Shown: positions 17,371 to 27,800, counted from the first letter of the stretch. The stretch: 64,000 bases of DNA from Arenimonas caeni (GCF_003024235.1 NZ_KZ679084.1:186001-250000); one strand, 5' to 3'. Notes: a model not told the origin generated them from the sequence alone. Numbers and translations: made by a program.

Positions 17371-18771
17371 TCAGGCGGGCAGTTTCGCGATGGCCGCGTC
17401 GATGCGCGCCAGCGCCTCGTCCTTGCCGGCCAGGAACACCGTGTGGTCGATCGACGGGCTCACCTGCGTGCCGGTGATGGCCACGCGCAGCGGCTGGGCG
17501 ACCTTGCCCAGGCCAACGCCCAGGGCCTCGGCGGCGGCGCGCAGGGCGCCATCGACGGCCTCGGGGCTCCAGGCGTCCAGCGCCGCCAGGCGCGCGCGCA
17601 CCTCGGTGAGCGGCGCACGCGCGGCCCCGGTGAAGTGCTTGGCCACCGCGGCCTCGTCGTACTGCAGCAACGGGCAGTACCAGACGTGGGCGCGCTCGGC
17701 CATTTCCTTGAGCGTCTGCACGCGGTCGCGCAGCGCCACCACCACGTCGGCCGGCTTCGGGCCCTTCGACAGGTCGTAACCGTGGGCGAGCAACTGCGGC
17801 TCGAAGTGTTTCGCCACCTCGGCCGGGTCGTCGGTCTTGAGGTAGTGCTGGTTGAGCCAGCCGAGCTTGGCCGGGTCCATGCGCGAGGCCTTCTGGTTCA
17901 CGTCCTCGATCGCGAACAACGCCTTGAGCTCGTCGCGGCTGAAGATTTCCTGGTCGCCGTGCGACCAGCCCAGGCGCGCGAGGTAGTTCACCAGCGCGTG
18001 CGGCAGGTAGCCCTCTTGCCTGTAGGACATCACGTTGGCCGCGCCCGAACGCTTGGACAGCTTGGCGCCCTCGGGGTCGAGGATCATCGGCATGTGCGCG
18101 AAATGCGGCACCGGCGCGCCCAGCGCCTTGTAGATGTTGATCTGGCGCGGGGTGTTATTGACGTGGTCGTCGCCGCGGATGACGTCGGTGATGCCCATGT
18201 CCAGGTCATCGACGACGACGGCGAAGTTGTAGGTCGGGTAGCCGTCGGAGCGGAAGATCACCAGGTCGTCGAGCTCGTCGTTGCTCCACTCGATGCGGCC
18301 CTTGATCTTGTCCTCGAACACCACCGTGCCGCCGATCGGGTTCTTGAAGCGGATGACGCGGTTGGGATCCTCGCGGTACGGCTCGTTGCGGTCGCGGTAG
18401 TAGCCGTTGTAGCGCGGCTTGAGGTTCTGGGCCATGGCGGCCTCGCGCATGGCCTCGAGCTCTTCCTTGGTCTCGTAGGCGTAGTACGCCGTGCCGGCGG
18501 CGACCATCTGCTCGGCCACCTCGCGGTAGCGGCCAAGGCGCGCGGTCTGGTAGATCGGGCCCTCGTCGTAGTCCAGGCCCAGCCAGTCCATCGCCTCGAG
18601 GATGGCGTCGATCGCGGCCTGCGTGCTGCGCTCGCGGTCGGTGTCTTCCACGCGCAGGATGAACTGGCCGCCGCGGCGGCGCGCCTCCAGGTAGCAGTAC
18701 AGCGCCGTGCGGGCGCCGCCGATGTGCAGGAAACCGGTCGGGCTGGGGGCGAAGCGGGTGCGGCAGGTCAT
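17371..18771 (-). CDS. gltX: Glutamyl-tRNA synthetase
   Basis: 466 residues, full length. A class I aminoacyl-tRNA synthetase that charges tRNA-Glu in the cytosol. The nucleotide-binding HIGH-type motif is in [18 protein letters not shown] near residue 10 and the KMSKS-type loop is [10 protein letters not shown]. The C-terminal helical anticodon-binding domain follows. The minus strand has a -10-like TAAAAT (plus positions 18802-18807), 31 nt upstream of the ATG. It diverges from the cyclophilin gene. Confidence 0.97.
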   Translation of the reverse strand: MTCRTRFAPSPTGFLHIGGARTALYCYLEARRRGGQFILRVEDTDRERSTQAAIDAILEAMDWLGLDYDEGPIYQTARLGRYREVAEQMVAAGTAYYAYETKEELEAMREAAMAQNLKPRYNGYYRDRNEPYREDPNRVIRFKNPIGGTVVFEDKIKGRIEWSNDELDDLVIFRSDGYPTYNFAVVVDDLDMGITDVIRGDDHVNNTPRQINIYKALGAPVPHFAHMPMILDPEGAKLSKRSGAANVMSYRQEGYLPHALVNYLARLGWSHGDQEIFSRDELKALFAIEDVNQKASRMDPAKLGWLNQHYLKTDDPAEVAKHFEPQLLAHGYDLSKGPKPADVVVALRDRVQTLKEMAERAHVWYCPLLQYDEAAVAKHFTGAARAPLTEVRARLAALDAWSPEAVDGALRAAAEALGVGLGKVAQPLRVAITGTQVSPSIDHTVFLAGKDEALARIDAAIAKLPA

Positions 18772-18902
18772 CGGGCCGGGCTCGGGGTCGGAAAGCCGGC
18801 CATTTTACGCCAATCCCCCCTGGACGGCGCCTGCGGCAACGCCCCCGGGGCCGCGCACGTGGTGGAGGCCCGAAGCAGGGGCCCGGGACGGGGTGCGCTA
18901 CC

Positions 18903-19571
18903 ATGGCCCGGTCCGCATACCCGAACCGGCCGATGCTCCTGCGCCCTGCCCTGCTGCTGCCCCTGCTGCTTCCTCTTGCCGCCCTCGCCGCGCCGCCCGC
19001 CCCGCCGGTGCCGGTCGCCGCGACCGACGCGCAGGAACCCGCGCCCGCGCCGCCGCGCGTGCGGCTGGAAACGACGATGGGCGAGATCGTGCTCGAACTC
19101 GATGCGGCCGCCGCGCCGCGTACGGTCGAGAACTTCCTGGCCTACGCCCGCGAGGGCCACTACAACGGCACCGTATTCCACCGCGTGGTGCCGGGCCTGC
19201 TGGTGCAGGGCGGCGGCTTCACGCCCGACCTGCAGCCCAAGCCCAGCCGCGCGCCTATCCCGAACGAGGCCGGCAACGGCCTGTCCAACCGCCGCGGCAC
19301 CATCGCCGCCGCGCGCGACCGCGGCGTGAGCGAATCGGCCACGACGCAGTTCTTCATCAACCTTGCCGACAACCCCGCGTTCGACCCGCGCCCGGGCGAC
19401 AGCCCCTACACCTCGGGCTACGCCGTGTTCGGCCGCGTGGTGCTGGGCATGGACGTGCTCGAGCGCATCGCCGCCGTCCCCACCGCCGGCCAGGGCCCGT
19501 TCGCGGCCTGGGTGCCGACCACGCCGGTGCTGATCGAGCGCGTGCAGCTGCTCGACCCGGGCACGCCATGA
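18903..19571 (+). CDS. Periplasmic cyclophilin-type peptidyl-prolyl isomerase
   Basis: 222 residues from ATG 18903; ATG 18933 gives a more compact signal peptide (MLLRPALLLPLLLPLAALAA) and is equally possible. The cyclophilin fold spans about 50-218 with TTMGEIVLELD, HYNGTVFHRVVPG and the catalytic Arg in FHRVV. ESATTQFFINLADNPAFD carries the QFFIN motif, and YAVFGRVVLGMDV follows. Bacterial cyclophilins lack the human Trp, as here. It folds exported proteins. The stop overlaps the lpxH start by 4 nt (ATGA), a pairing common in this lineage. Confidence 0.93.
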   Translation: MARSAYPNRPMLLRPALLLPLLLPLAALAAPPAPPVPVAATDAQEPAPAPPRVRLETTMGEIVLELDAAAAPRTVENFLAYAREGHYNGTVFHRVVPGLLVQGGGFTPDLQPKPSRAPIPNEAGNGLSNRRGTIAAARDRGVSESATTQFFINLADNPAFDPRPGDSPYTSGYAVFGRVVLGMDVLERIAAVPTAGQGPFAAWVPTTPVLIERVQLLDPGTP

Positions 19572-20317
19572 GCCTGCTGCTGGTTTCCGACCTGCACCTG
19601 GATGCGGCGCGCCCGGCGACCACGCGTGCCTTCATCGAACTGCTCGAAGGCGAGGCGCGCGGCTGCGAGGCGCTCTACATCCTCGGCGACCTGTTCGAGG
19701 CCTGGGTCGGCGACGACGATCCCGGCGAACCCGGCGCCAGCGTCTGCGCCGCGCTCAAGGCGCTGTCCGACGCCGGCGTGCCCGTGTTCCTGATGCGCGG
19801 CAACCGCGATTTCCTCTACGGCCAGCGCATGGCCGAACGCTGCGGCGCCACCCTGCTGCCCGACCCCTGCGTGGCCGTGCTGCAGGGCGTGCCCACCCTG
19901 CTCATGCACGGCGACCTGCTGTGCACCGACGACACCGCCTACCAGGCCTTCCGCCGCCAGGTGCGCGACCCGGCCTGGCAGGCGCAGTTCCTTTCCCAGC
20001 CGCTGGCCGCACGCCAGGCCTTCGCCGCGCAGGCGCGCGCCGCCAGCCGCGAGCACCAGCAGGGGCTGTCGGAAACCATCACCGACGTGAATCCGCGGGC
20101 GGTGGCCGAGACGATGGCGCGTTACGGCGTCACGCGGCTGATCCACGGCCACACGCACCGTCCGGCGATGCACGCACTCGAGGTCGGCGGCCGCCCGGCC
20201 CAGCGTTTCGTGCTGGGCGACTGGTACGACCAGGGCAGCGTGCTGCGCATTCACGCCGACGGCGAGGTGCTCGAGGCCCTGGCCGTGCCCGGCGCCGGCG
20301 CCGCCGCCACCGCCTGA
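19568..20317 (+). CDS. lpxH: UDP-2,3-diacylglucosamine pyrophosphohydrolase
   Basis: 249 residues. LpxH cleaves UDP-2,3-diacylglucosamine to lipid X and UMP in lipid A synthesis, at the inner face of the membrane. All calcineurin-like phosphoesterase metal motifs are visible: SDLHLD (residues 7-12), GDLFEAWVGDD, GNRDF, LMHGDLL and HGHTHRP. The start overlaps the cyclophilin stop by 4 nt. The short Ala-rich C-terminus is not conserved. Confidence 0.96.
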   Translation: MSLLLVSDLHLDAARPATTRAFIELLEGEARGCEALYILGDLFEAWVGDDDPGEPGASVCAALKALSDAGVPVFLMRGNRDFLYGQRMAERCGATLLPDPCVAVLQGVPTLLMHGDLLCTDDTAYQAFRRQVRDPAWQAQFLSQPLAARQAFAAQARAASREHQQGLSETITDVNPRAVAETMARYGVTRLIHGHTHRPAMHALEVGGRPAQRFVLGDWYDQGSVLRIHADGEVLEALAVPGAGAAATA

Positions 20318-20387
20318 ACCGGCGCCCCGCTGGCGGACTCCGCCACGAACCTGCGTGGCAAGGACACCCCCTCGAGGAGTCCCGCCC

Positions 20388-20996
20388 ATGTCCATCGATC
20401 GCCGCCGTTTCCTCACCGCTGCCGGCCTGGCCGGCCTGGCCCTGGCCGCCCCTTCGCTTGCCGCCACCCGTGATGGCCGGCGCGTCTCGTCCGCGCTGTC
20501 GATTTCCTTTGCCGCCTTCCCCGGCGTCGGACGCCTCGGCGGCCCGAAGCTGGCCGACGCCATCTGGTCGAACACCAAAGCCCGGGGCCGCGTGCCCGAT
20601 TCGATCGGCGTGCAGCTGCTGGCGGCGCGCCTCTTCGCCGGCAAGCCGGTGGAGGGTTTCGCCTCGCGGGTCGCCAAATTCGCGTCGTCCGACGACGGCA
20701 GCGTGCTGGCCAAGCTGCTGCGCGACGAGGCCGACTACCCCAACCATTTTTTCCAGAGCGACCATTACCTGCCGGGCGACATGTACCTGCCCGGTTCGCT
20801 GTCGATCCCGGCCCCGGCCATGCCGGCGCAACGCAAGCAGGGATATTCCGCACGCGAGGCGCTGGCGCTGCTGGGCAAGGCCGAGGTCCGCGACGTCGAT
20901 CCCCGCCACCGCGGGCCGCAGGTGCGGCTGGCCATTGCCTGCCCGGACGAAGCCTTCGCGCTGCAGGGCCTGGTGTTCGAACTCCAACCGGCCTGA
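20388..20996 (+). CDS. Tat-exported protein of unknown function
   Basis: 202 residues. The N-terminus MSIDRRRFLTAAGLAGLALA is a textbook twin-arginine signal (RRRFLT with a weak hydrophobic core), cleaved near SLAA. It is therefore exported folded and may carry a cofactor or be part of an oxidoreductase or sugar enzyme system. The rest has no motif I recognise; it is moderately basic, with several Ser/Asp turns and no cysteine pair. ATG 20388 lies after GAGGAG about 8 nt upstream. It precedes the ECF sigma gene by 63 nt. Confidence 0.7.
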   Translation: MSIDRRRFLTAAGLAGLALAAPSLAATRDGRRVSSALSISFAAFPGVGRLGGPKLADAIWSNTKARGRVPDSIGVQLLAARLFAGKPVEGFASRVAKFASSDDGSVLAKLLRDEADYPNHFFQSDHYLPGDMYLPGSLSIPAPAMPAQRKQGYSAREALALLGKAEVRDVDPRHRGPQVRLAIACPDEAFALQGLVFELQPA

Positions 20997-21059
20997 GCCA
21001 TCACGGTCGTGCTGGCGCCATGCAGTAGACTCCGGGGCAGGCGCCGCCCCGGAGTCGCG

Positions 21060-21605
21060 ATGAACGACACCCCCGACGAGAACGCCGCCGACGACGCCGG
21101 CCCGGTGCCGGCGTCGCTGGACGAGCAGATCTACGCGCAGCTGCGCGCGATCGCCCGACGCCAGCTGGCGCGCTGGGGCAATGCCGCCACCACCAGCCCC
21201 ACCACCATCGTGCACGAGGCCTGGATGCGCCTGGCCGGCAACGGCGGCGAGTTCTGGGCCGACCGCGGCCACTTCCTGGCCGTGGCCTCGCGCGCGATGC
21301 GCCAGCTGCTGGTGGACAAGGCGCGGCGACGCCTGGCCGCCAAGCGCGGCGCCGGCGCCGTGCACCTGGACAACGCCGAACTGGCCGGCGACGACCCGCT
21401 GGCGCGCGCCACTGTGCTCAACGTCGATTCCGCCCTGGCCGCGCTCGAACGGCACGACGAGGTGCTGGCGCGCGTGGTCGAGTGCCGGTTCTTCGCCGGC
21501 CTGACCACCGCCGAAACCGCCCTCGCGCTGGGCCGCTCGGTGCGCACCGTGGAGCGCGACTGGGCCCGGGCCCGCGCCTACCTGGTGCTGGCGCTGCAGG
21601 ACTGA
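21060..21605 (+). CDS. ECF-family RNA polymerase sigma factor
   Basis: 181 residues. Region 2 (about 20-85; LDEQIYAQLRAIARRQLARW..SPTTIVHEAWMRLA) and region 4 (about 130-178; VVECRFFAGLTTAETALALGRSVRTVERDWARARAYL) match the ECF-subfamily sigma factors often paired with Ser/Thr kinases in Xanthomonadaceae and Planctomycetes. There is no anti-sigma gene. Instead the kinase gene starts 2 nt after the stop, so activity is probably controlled by phosphorylation. Its promoter targets are unknown. Confidence 0.88.
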   Translation: MNDTPDENAADDAGPVPASLDEQIYAQLRAIARRQLARWGNAATTSPTTIVHEAWMRLAGNGGEFWADRGHFLAVASRAMRQLLVDKARRRLAAKRGAGAVHLDNAELAGDDPLARATVLNVDSALAALERHDEVLARVVECRFFAGLTTAETALALGRSVRTVERDWARARAYLVLALQD

Positions 21606-21607
21606 GC

Positions 21608-24217
21608 ATGGCCACCAACGCCACCGAGTGGCAGCGCATCGACGACCTGTTCAGCGCCTGCCTGGCGCTGGCGCCTGAAGCCCGCTCAAGCTACCTGGCC
21701 CGCGAATGCGCCGGCGACGAGCGGCTGCTCGAACGCGTGCAGGCGCTGCTGGCCGCCAGCGAATGCGGCGAAGGCCTGCTGTCGCGGCGCGAGTCCCTGC
21801 TGGCGACCCTGCTGCCCGGCGCGCCGGAGGAAACCGACGCGGCGCCGACCCTGGCGCCCGGCGATTCACTGGGCGACTGCCGCATCCTCTCGCTGATCGG
21901 CGAAGGCGGCATGTCGCACGTCTACCTCGCCGAGCAGCGCCAGGCCGACTGGCAGCGGCGGGTGGCGGTGAAGGTGCTGCGCGTCGGCGGCGCCGAGATG
22001 CTGGCGCGCTTCCACGCCGAGCGCCGCATCCTGGCCAGCCTCGAACACCCGGGCATCGCCCGCCTGATCGACGCCGGCACCACCGCCGGCGGCCAGCCCT
22101 ACCTGGTCACCGAGCTGGTGCAGGGCGAGCCGATCCACCGCCACTGCGAGCGCAAGGCGCTGCCGCTGCCGGCGCGGCTGGACCTGTTCCTGCAGCTGGC
22201 CGACGCCGTGCAGCATGCGCATGCGCGCCTGGTCGTGCACCGCGACATCAAGCCCTCGAACGTGCTGGTCGACGAAGCGGGGCGCGTGCGCCTGCTCGAT
22301 TTCGGCATCGCCCGCCTGGTCGAGGGCGGCGACCGCGACCCGGTGACGCGCGCCGGCGCGCCGCCGATGACGCCCGAATACGCCGCGCCCGAGCAGCTCG
22401 GCGGCGGCGCCATCAGCACCGCCATCGACATCTACCAGCTCGGCCTGCTGCTGTTCGAACTGGTGGTCGGGCAGCCGCCGTGGAAACACTGGACCAGCGG
22501 CGCCGACCTGCCCTCGCGCCTGTTGCCGCGCGCCAGCGAGGCCGCGCTGGCCGGCGGCGACGACGGAGCGCGCACGCATTCGCGGCGCCTGGCCGGCGAC
22601 CTCGATGCGATCATCGCGCGCGCCACCGCCAGCCGGCCGGGCGACCGTTACGCCACCGTGCAGGGCCTGGCGCGCGACATCCGCTGCCACCTGCGCGGCG
22701 AGCGCCCCAGCGTTCGCCAGGAAGGCCTGCTGCAGGGGCTGTGGCGCCTGGCCAGGCGAAACCGCGCCGCCGCGGCCGCGAGCCTCGCCCTGCTCGCGGC
22801 CCTGGTGGGCTGGGGTGCGACGATGCAATGGCATTCGGCCCGGCTCGAGCGCGAGCGCGCCGCGGTGCAGCGCGAGGCCCTGCGCGCGCAGCAGTCGCGC
22901 GCCTTCCTGCTCGACATCTTCCAGCGCTCCGACCCGCTGTTCCAGGAGCAGCCGGGCGAGCAGGAGGTCGTGGCCTGGCGCTGGCTGCCGCAGGTGGAAG
23001 CCGACGCGCGCCGCACCCTGGCGGCCACGCCGGGCGTGCAGGCCGACCTGTTCGAGAGCATCGGCGCGCTCTACCGGCGCGCGCGCCAGCCCGACGACGC
23101 GCAACGTTTGCTGCGCGAGGCGCTCACCCTGCACCAGGCCAACGTGCCGCCCGATCGCGCCGCGATGGCGCGCATCCGCGCCGAGCTGGCTTCGCTGCTG
23201 GTCGAGGACGGCCCCGACGACGAAGCCGAGGGCCTGGCCGCGGCCGCCGTGGACGAGGCCCGCGCGCTGGCCGCGACCGACGTGCGCAACGCAGTGGCGA
23301 TCCTGCTCGACGCGGCCAGCGTGCTCGGTGCGTCGGCCCGCAACCTCGAGCGTGCCGCGCTGATGCGCGAGGCCCTGGCCCTGGTGCAGGCCACCGAAGG
23401 CGGCATGCCGGTGGCCGAGGCCGAAGTGCGGCTGCAGCTGGCCAGCGCCCTGCAGGCCCAGGGCGACTCGGCCGCGGCGCTGGCCGAGGCCAGCCGCGCC
23501 CTCGAGCGCGCGGATGCCGCGCTCGGCAGGAACCACGGCCGGCTGGTCGCCATCCTTTCCAGCCAGGCCAGCGCCCTGGGCGGGCTCGGTCGCCACGAAG
23601 AGGCCCAGGCCGCGCTTCGGCGCGCGCTCGACATCCAGACCCGCTGGGACCACCCGGACAGCAGCACCGTGCTGGCGCTTCGCAACAACCTCGCGCTCGC
23701 GCTCGGCGGCGCGGGGCGCCGCGAGGAGGAGCAGGCCGAGCTGCGGCTGCTGATCGAGCAACGACGACGCATCCGCGGCGACGACCACCTCGAGGTCGGC
23801 CGGAACTGGCAGAACCTCGGCGCCTCGCTGGCCAAGTCCGGCCAGCACGTGCAGGCGCGCGAGGCGCTCGGCGAAGCCCTGCGCATCTTCACCCTGCGCC
23901 TGCCGGAGGGGCATCCGCAGCGCGCCTTCCCGCACATCACCCTGGCCGCGGTGCACCTGGACGAAGGCACGCCGGGGAAGGCGCTCGCAGCCGCCACCGC
24001 CGCCGCGGCCGGCCTGCGCGGCAGCCTGCCGGAAGGCCACTTCGCCCACGCCGTGGTGGGCTGCCTGCAGGCCGAGGCGCGACACGCGCTGGCGCCGACG
24101 GCGGAATCGGCCGCCGAATTGCGTGCACAGGCCAGGCGACTCGCCGCCGCGCCATCGGCGCCGGCCGAGTACCTGCAGCGCTGCGAGGACGCGGCGCGCG
24201 GGGCCGAACCGACCTGA
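21608..24217 (+). CDS. Transmembrane Ser/Thr protein kinase with C-terminal TPR repeats
   Basis: 869 residues. The Hanks-type kinase domain (about 95-375) is complete: glycine loop IGEGGMSHVYLAE, Lys122 in VAVKVL, HRDIKPSNVL at 211-220, DFG at 231-233 and PEYAAPEQLGG. One hydrophobic segment (about 387-407) is followed by a large, probably periplasmic, region of TPR-like helices (440-860). It most likely senses a signal outside and phosphorylates the ECF sigma factor, whose gene is 2 nt upstream. This organisation is like the EcfK-PknS pair of Xanthomonas, but no T6SS genes are nearby. Confidence 0.92.
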   Translation: MATNATEWQRIDDLFSACLALAPEARSSYLARECAGDERLLERVQALLAASECGEGLLSRRESLLATLLPGAPEETDAAPTLAPGDSLGDCRILSLIGEGGMSHVYLAEQRQADWQRRVAVKVLRVGGAEMLARFHAERRILASLEHPGIARLIDAGTTAGGQPYLVTELVQGEPIHRHCERKALPLPARLDLFLQLADAVQHAHARLVVHRDIKPSNVLVDEAGRVRLLDFGIARLVEGGDRDPVTRAGAPPMTPEYAAPEQLGGGAISTAIDIYQLGLLLFELVVGQPPWKHWTSGADLPSRLLPRASEAALAGGDDGARTHSRRLAGDLDAIIARATASRPGDRYATVQGLARDIRCHLRGERPSVRQEGLLQGLWRLARRNRAAAAASLALLAALVGWGATMQWHSARLERERAAVQREALRAQQSRAFLLDIFQRSDPLFQEQPGEQEVVAWRWLPQVEADARRTLAATPGVQADLFESIGALYRRARQPDDAQRLLREALTLHQANVPPDRAAMARIRAELASLLVEDGPDDEAEGLAAAAVDEARALAATDVRNAVAILLDAASVLGASARNLERAALMREALALVQATEGGMPVAEAEVRLQLASALQAQGDSAAALAEASRALERADAALGRNHGRLVAILSSQASALGGLGRHEEAQAALRRALDIQTRWDHPDSSTVLALRNNLALALGGAGRREEEQAELRLLIEQRRRIRGDDHLEVGRNWQNLGASLAKSGQHVQAREALGEALRIFTLRLPEGHPQRAFPHITLAAVHLDEGTPGKALAAATAAAAGLRGSLPEGHFAHAVVGCLQAEARHALAPTAESAAELRAQARRLAAAPSAPAEYLQRCEDAARGAEPT

Positions 24218-24231
24218 ACCGAGGATTCGCC

Positions 24232-24786
24232 ATGAACCTGCGTCCCATCACCGCCGGCCTGCTGCTGGCCACGCTCGCCGCCTGCTCGCCCGCGTCCGAC
24301 GCCCCGCCGCCGGCGACGGGCGCCGACCCCGCCGCCCGCGCCGCCAGCGCGCCGCCCCCGGCGGCACCGGCCGCCAAGGCCCAGGGCGACTGTGACCTGA
24401 TCAGCAACGAGGAGTTGAGCCAGGCTTTCGACGGCCGCCTCAGCGTGCGACGCGCCGGCGGCCGCGGCGAACGCGGCAGCGGCTGCACCTTCTCCCTGGC
24501 CGAGGTGGATGAAAGCGAGCTGGTGCTCCAGGCCGGCGGCCTCGACCAGTTCAATGCGCGCAAGCAGTCCTATTCGAGCCAGTCGGGCGTGGCGATGGAG
24601 CCGCTGGACATCGGCCGCGAGGCCTGGCTGGTCAACAACGCCCAGGTGATCGCCGTGCGCGAGGACGGCGGTTCGGTGAGCCTGGGGCTGCTGCTGATCA
24701 CCTTAGGCCAGACGCCGCCGGTGGACAAGGCGCAGGCCCGCGAAGGCCTGGAGGAGCTGGCCCGGCTGGCGCTCGAGCGCCTGTGA
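24232..24786 (+). CDS. Lipoprotein of unknown function
   Basis: 184 residues. Lipoprotein signal with lipobox LAAC at about 16-19, a Pro/Ala-rich linker (20-50), then a small globular part starting GDCDLISNEELSQAF and containing a second Cys (GSGCTFSL), so a disulfide is possible. It starts 14 nt after the kinase stop and is likely in the same operon; it could bind the TPR region of the kinase outside the membrane, which is inference. No family recognised. Confidence 0.72.
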   Translation: MNLRPITAGLLLATLAACSPASDAPPPATGADPAARAASAPPPAAPAAKAQGDCDLISNEELSQAFDGRLSVRRAGGRGERGSGCTFSLAEVDESELVLQAGGLDQFNARKQSYSSQSGVAMEPLDIGREAWLVNNAQVIAVREDGGSVSLGLLLITLGQTPPVDKAQAREGLEELARLALERL

Positions 24787-24804
24787 GCCGGGCCGCGGCG
24801 GCGC

Positions 24805-25521
24805 TCAGTCGGCGCGGTAGAGCGCCGGCCGGAAGCCGCCGACCTCGAACTCGAACACCGGCACCAGCGCGCCCGAGCGCGGTAGTTCGATGCGCACGGT
24901 CTTCGACTGCGCCATCGCTTCGCGGAACGCGGCCTCGTCCTTGATGAAGAGCGCCGGGCCGGTGCCGGTGTCGGCCGGCTCGCCGGCGAAACTGCGCGCC
25001 GGCGCATCGTCGAAGCGGATCGAGAGCCTGCACGGCGGGCCGCAGCGCAGCTCGCTCATCTCCAGCACCAAGTAGGCGCTGACGCCCCAGTCCGGATGGT
25101 TGCGCAGCACCAGGCGCGCGTCCGGGCGCGGCGGCGGCGCGTCCTCGTCGACGTAGGCCTGCGGGACCTTGCTGTAGATCGCCGCCGAATGCTGGGTGCC
25201 GCCCTCGACGGCCACCGACTGGTAGTCCCAGAGCGCGATCAGCCGGCGCTGCTCGCGCATGGCCTCAGCCTCGGTGCGCACCGCGTCGATCGTCGCGCGC
25301 ATCGTCGCGGCGGCCTCGGTGCGGCCGTGGCGGTCGTCGAGCATGTTGCCGTGCATCTCGGCGATCTCGAAATCGCCGTCGGCGCGGGCCTGCTCGTAAA
25401 GCGCCAGCAATTCGGCGCCGGCGGTTTCGTCCGCGGCCGGGTCCACCGGCTCGGGCTGGCAGGCGGCCAGCGCGAGCGCGAGCGGCAGCAGGGCGAGGCG
25501 GCGCAGCAGGGCAAGGCTCAT
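24805..25521 (-). CDS. Lipoprotein of unknown function
   Basis: 238 residues. Signal peptide with lipobox LAAC (about 17-20). A helical, charged segment (35-90) is followed by a beta-rich part with two cysteines in ELRCGPPCRLSIRFDD, probably a disulfide loop. ATG 25521 was chosen; it gives the best signal peptide. It begins 4 nt after the DUF455 stop and is probably the last gene of the purF operon. No function can be assigned. Confidence 0.7.
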   Translation of the reverse strand: MSLALLRRLALLPLALALAACQPEPVDPAADETAGAELLALYEQARADGDFEIAEMHGNMLDDRHGRTEAAATMRATIDAVRTEAEAMREQRRLIALWDYQSVAVEGGTQHSAAIYSKVPQAYVDEDAPPPRPDARLVLRNHPDWGVSAYLVLEMSELRCGPPCRLSIRFDDAPARSFAGEPADTGTGPALFIKDEAAFREAMAQSKTVRIELPRSGALVPVFEFEVGGFRPALYRAD

Positions 25522-25525
25522 CGTT

Positions 25526-26338
25526 TCACTCCAGCGATTCGAGTTGGGCGATCTCATTCTCGTCGAAACCGGCGGCCAGCCGCGCCGGCCGGTTGAAGGG
25601 ACCGCGCACGCCGCCGCGCACCTCCTCGCGCACCAGGCGGATGAACTCGCGACCGGGCGCCAGGCCCTCGCGCTCGCAGTGCCAGTGGTACCAGCGGCTG
25701 CCGGCGGCGACGTGGGCGACCTCCTCGCGCAGGATCAGCTCGAGGATCGCCGCCGAGGCCTCGTCGCCGTTGCTGCGCAGGCGGTGGATCATGCCCGGCG
25801 TCACGTCCAGGCCGCGCGCCTCGAGCACCCGCGGCACCAGCGCCATGCGGCGCAGGCACGAATCGGCGGTCTTGACCGCCATCTCCCACAGGCCGTTGTG
25901 GGCGTCGAAGTCGCCGTAGGCGAACCCCAGCTCGCCCAGCCGCGCCGAGAGCAGCTCGAAGTGCCGCGCCTCGTCGTCGGCCACGCCGACCCAGTCGGCG
26001 TAATAACCATCCGGCATTGCGCGGAAGCGGTAGACCGCATCCCAGGCCAGGTTGATGGCGTTGAACTCGATGTGGGCGATGGCGTGCAGGAAGGCCGCGC
26101 GGCCCTCGACGCTGCCCAGGCCACGCTGCGGCACGTCGCGCGGCATCACCAGCCGCGGCCGCGCCGGCCGCCCGGGCTCGCCGATCGCCTCGGGCGCCGG
26201 CGAATCCGCGCGCGGCGCCAGCGCCCCCTTGCGGAACGCCGCCGCCATTTCGCGCGTCAGCCGCACCTTCTCCGCCGGCTCGCAGGCCGCGATGCAGCGC
26301 GCCGCGGCGGCGTGCAGGTCGCCGGTCTCAGGCACCAC
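25526..26338 (-). CDS. Ferritin-like DUF455 family protein
   Basis: 270 residues, helical. It carries ferritin-like di-iron motifs: [16 protein letters not shown] (ExxH-type) at about 91-106, [14 protein letters not shown], and [22 protein letters not shown]455 proteins are commonly found in gammaproteobacteria and are presumed di-iron oxygenases or oxidases; their substrate is not established to my knowledge. The start overlaps the purF 3' end by 11 nt, so expression is coupled. Confidence 0.85.
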   Translation of the reverse strand: MVPETGDLHAAAARCIAACEPAEKVRLTREMAAAFRKGALAPRADSPAPEAIGEPGRPARPRLVMPRDVPQRGLGSVEGRAAFLHAIAHIEFNAINLAWDAVYRFRAMPDGYYADWVGVADDEARHFELLSARLGELGFAYGDFDAHNGLWEMAVKTADSCLRRMALVPRVLEARGLDVTPGMIHRLRSNGDEASAAILELILREEVAHVAAGSRWYHWHCEREGLAPGREFIRLVREEVRGGVRGPFNRPARLAAGFDENEIAQLESLE

Positions 26339-27797
26339 GGCGCTTGCGCTTGGCGTCGTCGGAGCGCAGCTGGCGCAGGCGCTCGAAGTAGCCGGGCTCG
26401 ATGCCGGTGACGTATTCGCCGCTGAAGCAGGAGCTGTCGAACTTGCGGCCCGGGAACTTCGGGCCGGCGACGGCGGCCTCGAGGTCGGGCAGGTCCTGGT
26501 AGATGAGCCAGTCGCAGCCGAGCAGCTTCTCGATCTCGGCCTCGGTGCGGCCGTGGGCCACCAGCTCCTCGGACGAGGGCATGTCGATGCCGTAGATGTT
26601 CGGGTGCCGCACCGGCGGCGCCGCCGAGGCCAAATAGACCTTCCTCGCGCCGGCGTCGCGGGCCATCTGCACGATCTGCTGGCTGGTGGTGCCGCGCACG
26701 ATCGAATCGTCCACCAGCAGCACCACCCGGTCCTTGAACTCCAGCGGGATCGGGTTGAGCTTGCGGCGCACCGACTTAACCCGCTCGCCCTGCCCCGGCA
26801 TGATGAAGGTGCGGCCGACGTAGCGGTTCTTGATGAAACCCTCGCGGTACTTCACGCCCAGCACGTTGGCGATCTCCAGCGCCGCGTCGCGCGAGGTGTC
26901 CGGGATCGGGATCACCGTGTCGATGTCGTGGTCGGGGCGCAGGCGCAGGATCTTCTGGCCCAGCGTGACGCCCATGCGCATGCGCGCCTTGTGCACCGAG
27001 ATGTTCTCGATCATCGAGTCGGGGCGGGCGAAATACACGAACTCGAAGATGCAGGGCGCGTGCGGCTGCTCCTGCACGGTCGCCTCGGCGTGCAGCTGGC
27101 CGTCGCCGGTGATCACCACCGCCTCGCCCGGCAGCACGTCGCGCACGCGCACGAAGCCCAGGATGTCGAGCGCCACCGATTCCGAGGCCACCGCGTATTC
27201 GGCGCGGCCGTCGCGCTCGCGCTTGCCCAGCACCAGCGGCCGGATGCCGTGCGGGTCGCGGAAAGCCACCAGGCCCAGGCCCAGCACCATCGCCACGGCC
27301 GCGTAACCGCCGGTGCAGCGCCGGTGCACGCCGGCCACCGCCGCGGCCGCGGCGCGCGGGTCGAGCCGGCCCTGCACCTGCAGCTCGTGCGCGAACACGT
27401 TGAGCAGCACTTCAGAGTCGGACTCGGTGTTGATGTTGCGCTTGTCCTGCTCGAACACCATCTGCCGCAGCGCGTCGGTATTGATCAGGTTGCCGTTGTG
27501 GGCCAGGGCGATGCCGTAGGGCGAGTTGACGTAGAACGGCTGCGCCTCGTCGCTGCCCTCGGAGCCGGCGGTCGGGTAGCGGCAGTGGCCGATGCCGACG
27601 CGGCCGGTGAGCAGCTCCATCGCGCGTTCGTCGAAGACCTCCTTCACCAGGCCGTTGCCCTTGTGCAGGCGCAGGCGGCTGCCGTCGAGCGTGGCGATGC
27701 CGGCCGCGTCCTGGCCGCGGTGCTGGAGCACCGTCAGGCCGTCGTACAGGGCCGCCGCGACGTCGGTGGCGCCGGCGATTCCGATGATGCCGCACAT
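26328..27797 (-). CDS. purF: Amidophosphoribosyltransferase
   Basis: 489 residues. PurF makes 5-phosphoribosylamine from PRPP and glutamine, the committed step of purine synthesis. The N-terminal Ntn glutaminase starts at once with the catalytic Cys2 (MCGIIGIAG), with no propeptide. The PRPP-binding loop is [18 protein letters not shown]. It follows cvpA with a 3-nt gap, the usual Xanthomonadales order folC-dedD-cvpA-purF. Confidence 0.97.
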   Translation of the reverse strand: MCGIIGIAGATDVAAALYDGLTVLQHRGQDAAGIATLDGSRLRLHKGNGLVKEVFDERAMELLTGRVGIGHCRYPTAGSEGSDEAQPFYVNSPYGIALAHNGNLINTDALRQMVFEQDKRNINTESDSEVLLNVFAHELQVQGRLDPRAAAAAVAGVHRRCTGGYAAVAMVLGLGLVAFRDPHGIRPLVLGKRERDGRAEYAVASESVALDILGFVRVRDVLPGEAVVITGDGQLHAEATVQEQPHAPCIFEFVYFARPDSMIENISVHKARMRMGVTLGQKILRLRPDHDIDTVIPIPDTSRDAALEIANVLGVKYREGFIKNRYVGRTFIMPGQGERVKSVRRKLNPIPLEFKDRVVLLVDDSIVRGTTSQQIVQMARDAGARKVYLASAAPPVRHPNIYGIDMPSSEELVAHGRTEAEIEKLLGCDWLIYQDLPDLEAAVAGPKFPGRKFDSSCFSGEYVTGIEPGYFERLRQLRSDDAKRKRRGA

Positions 27798-27800
27798 GGT

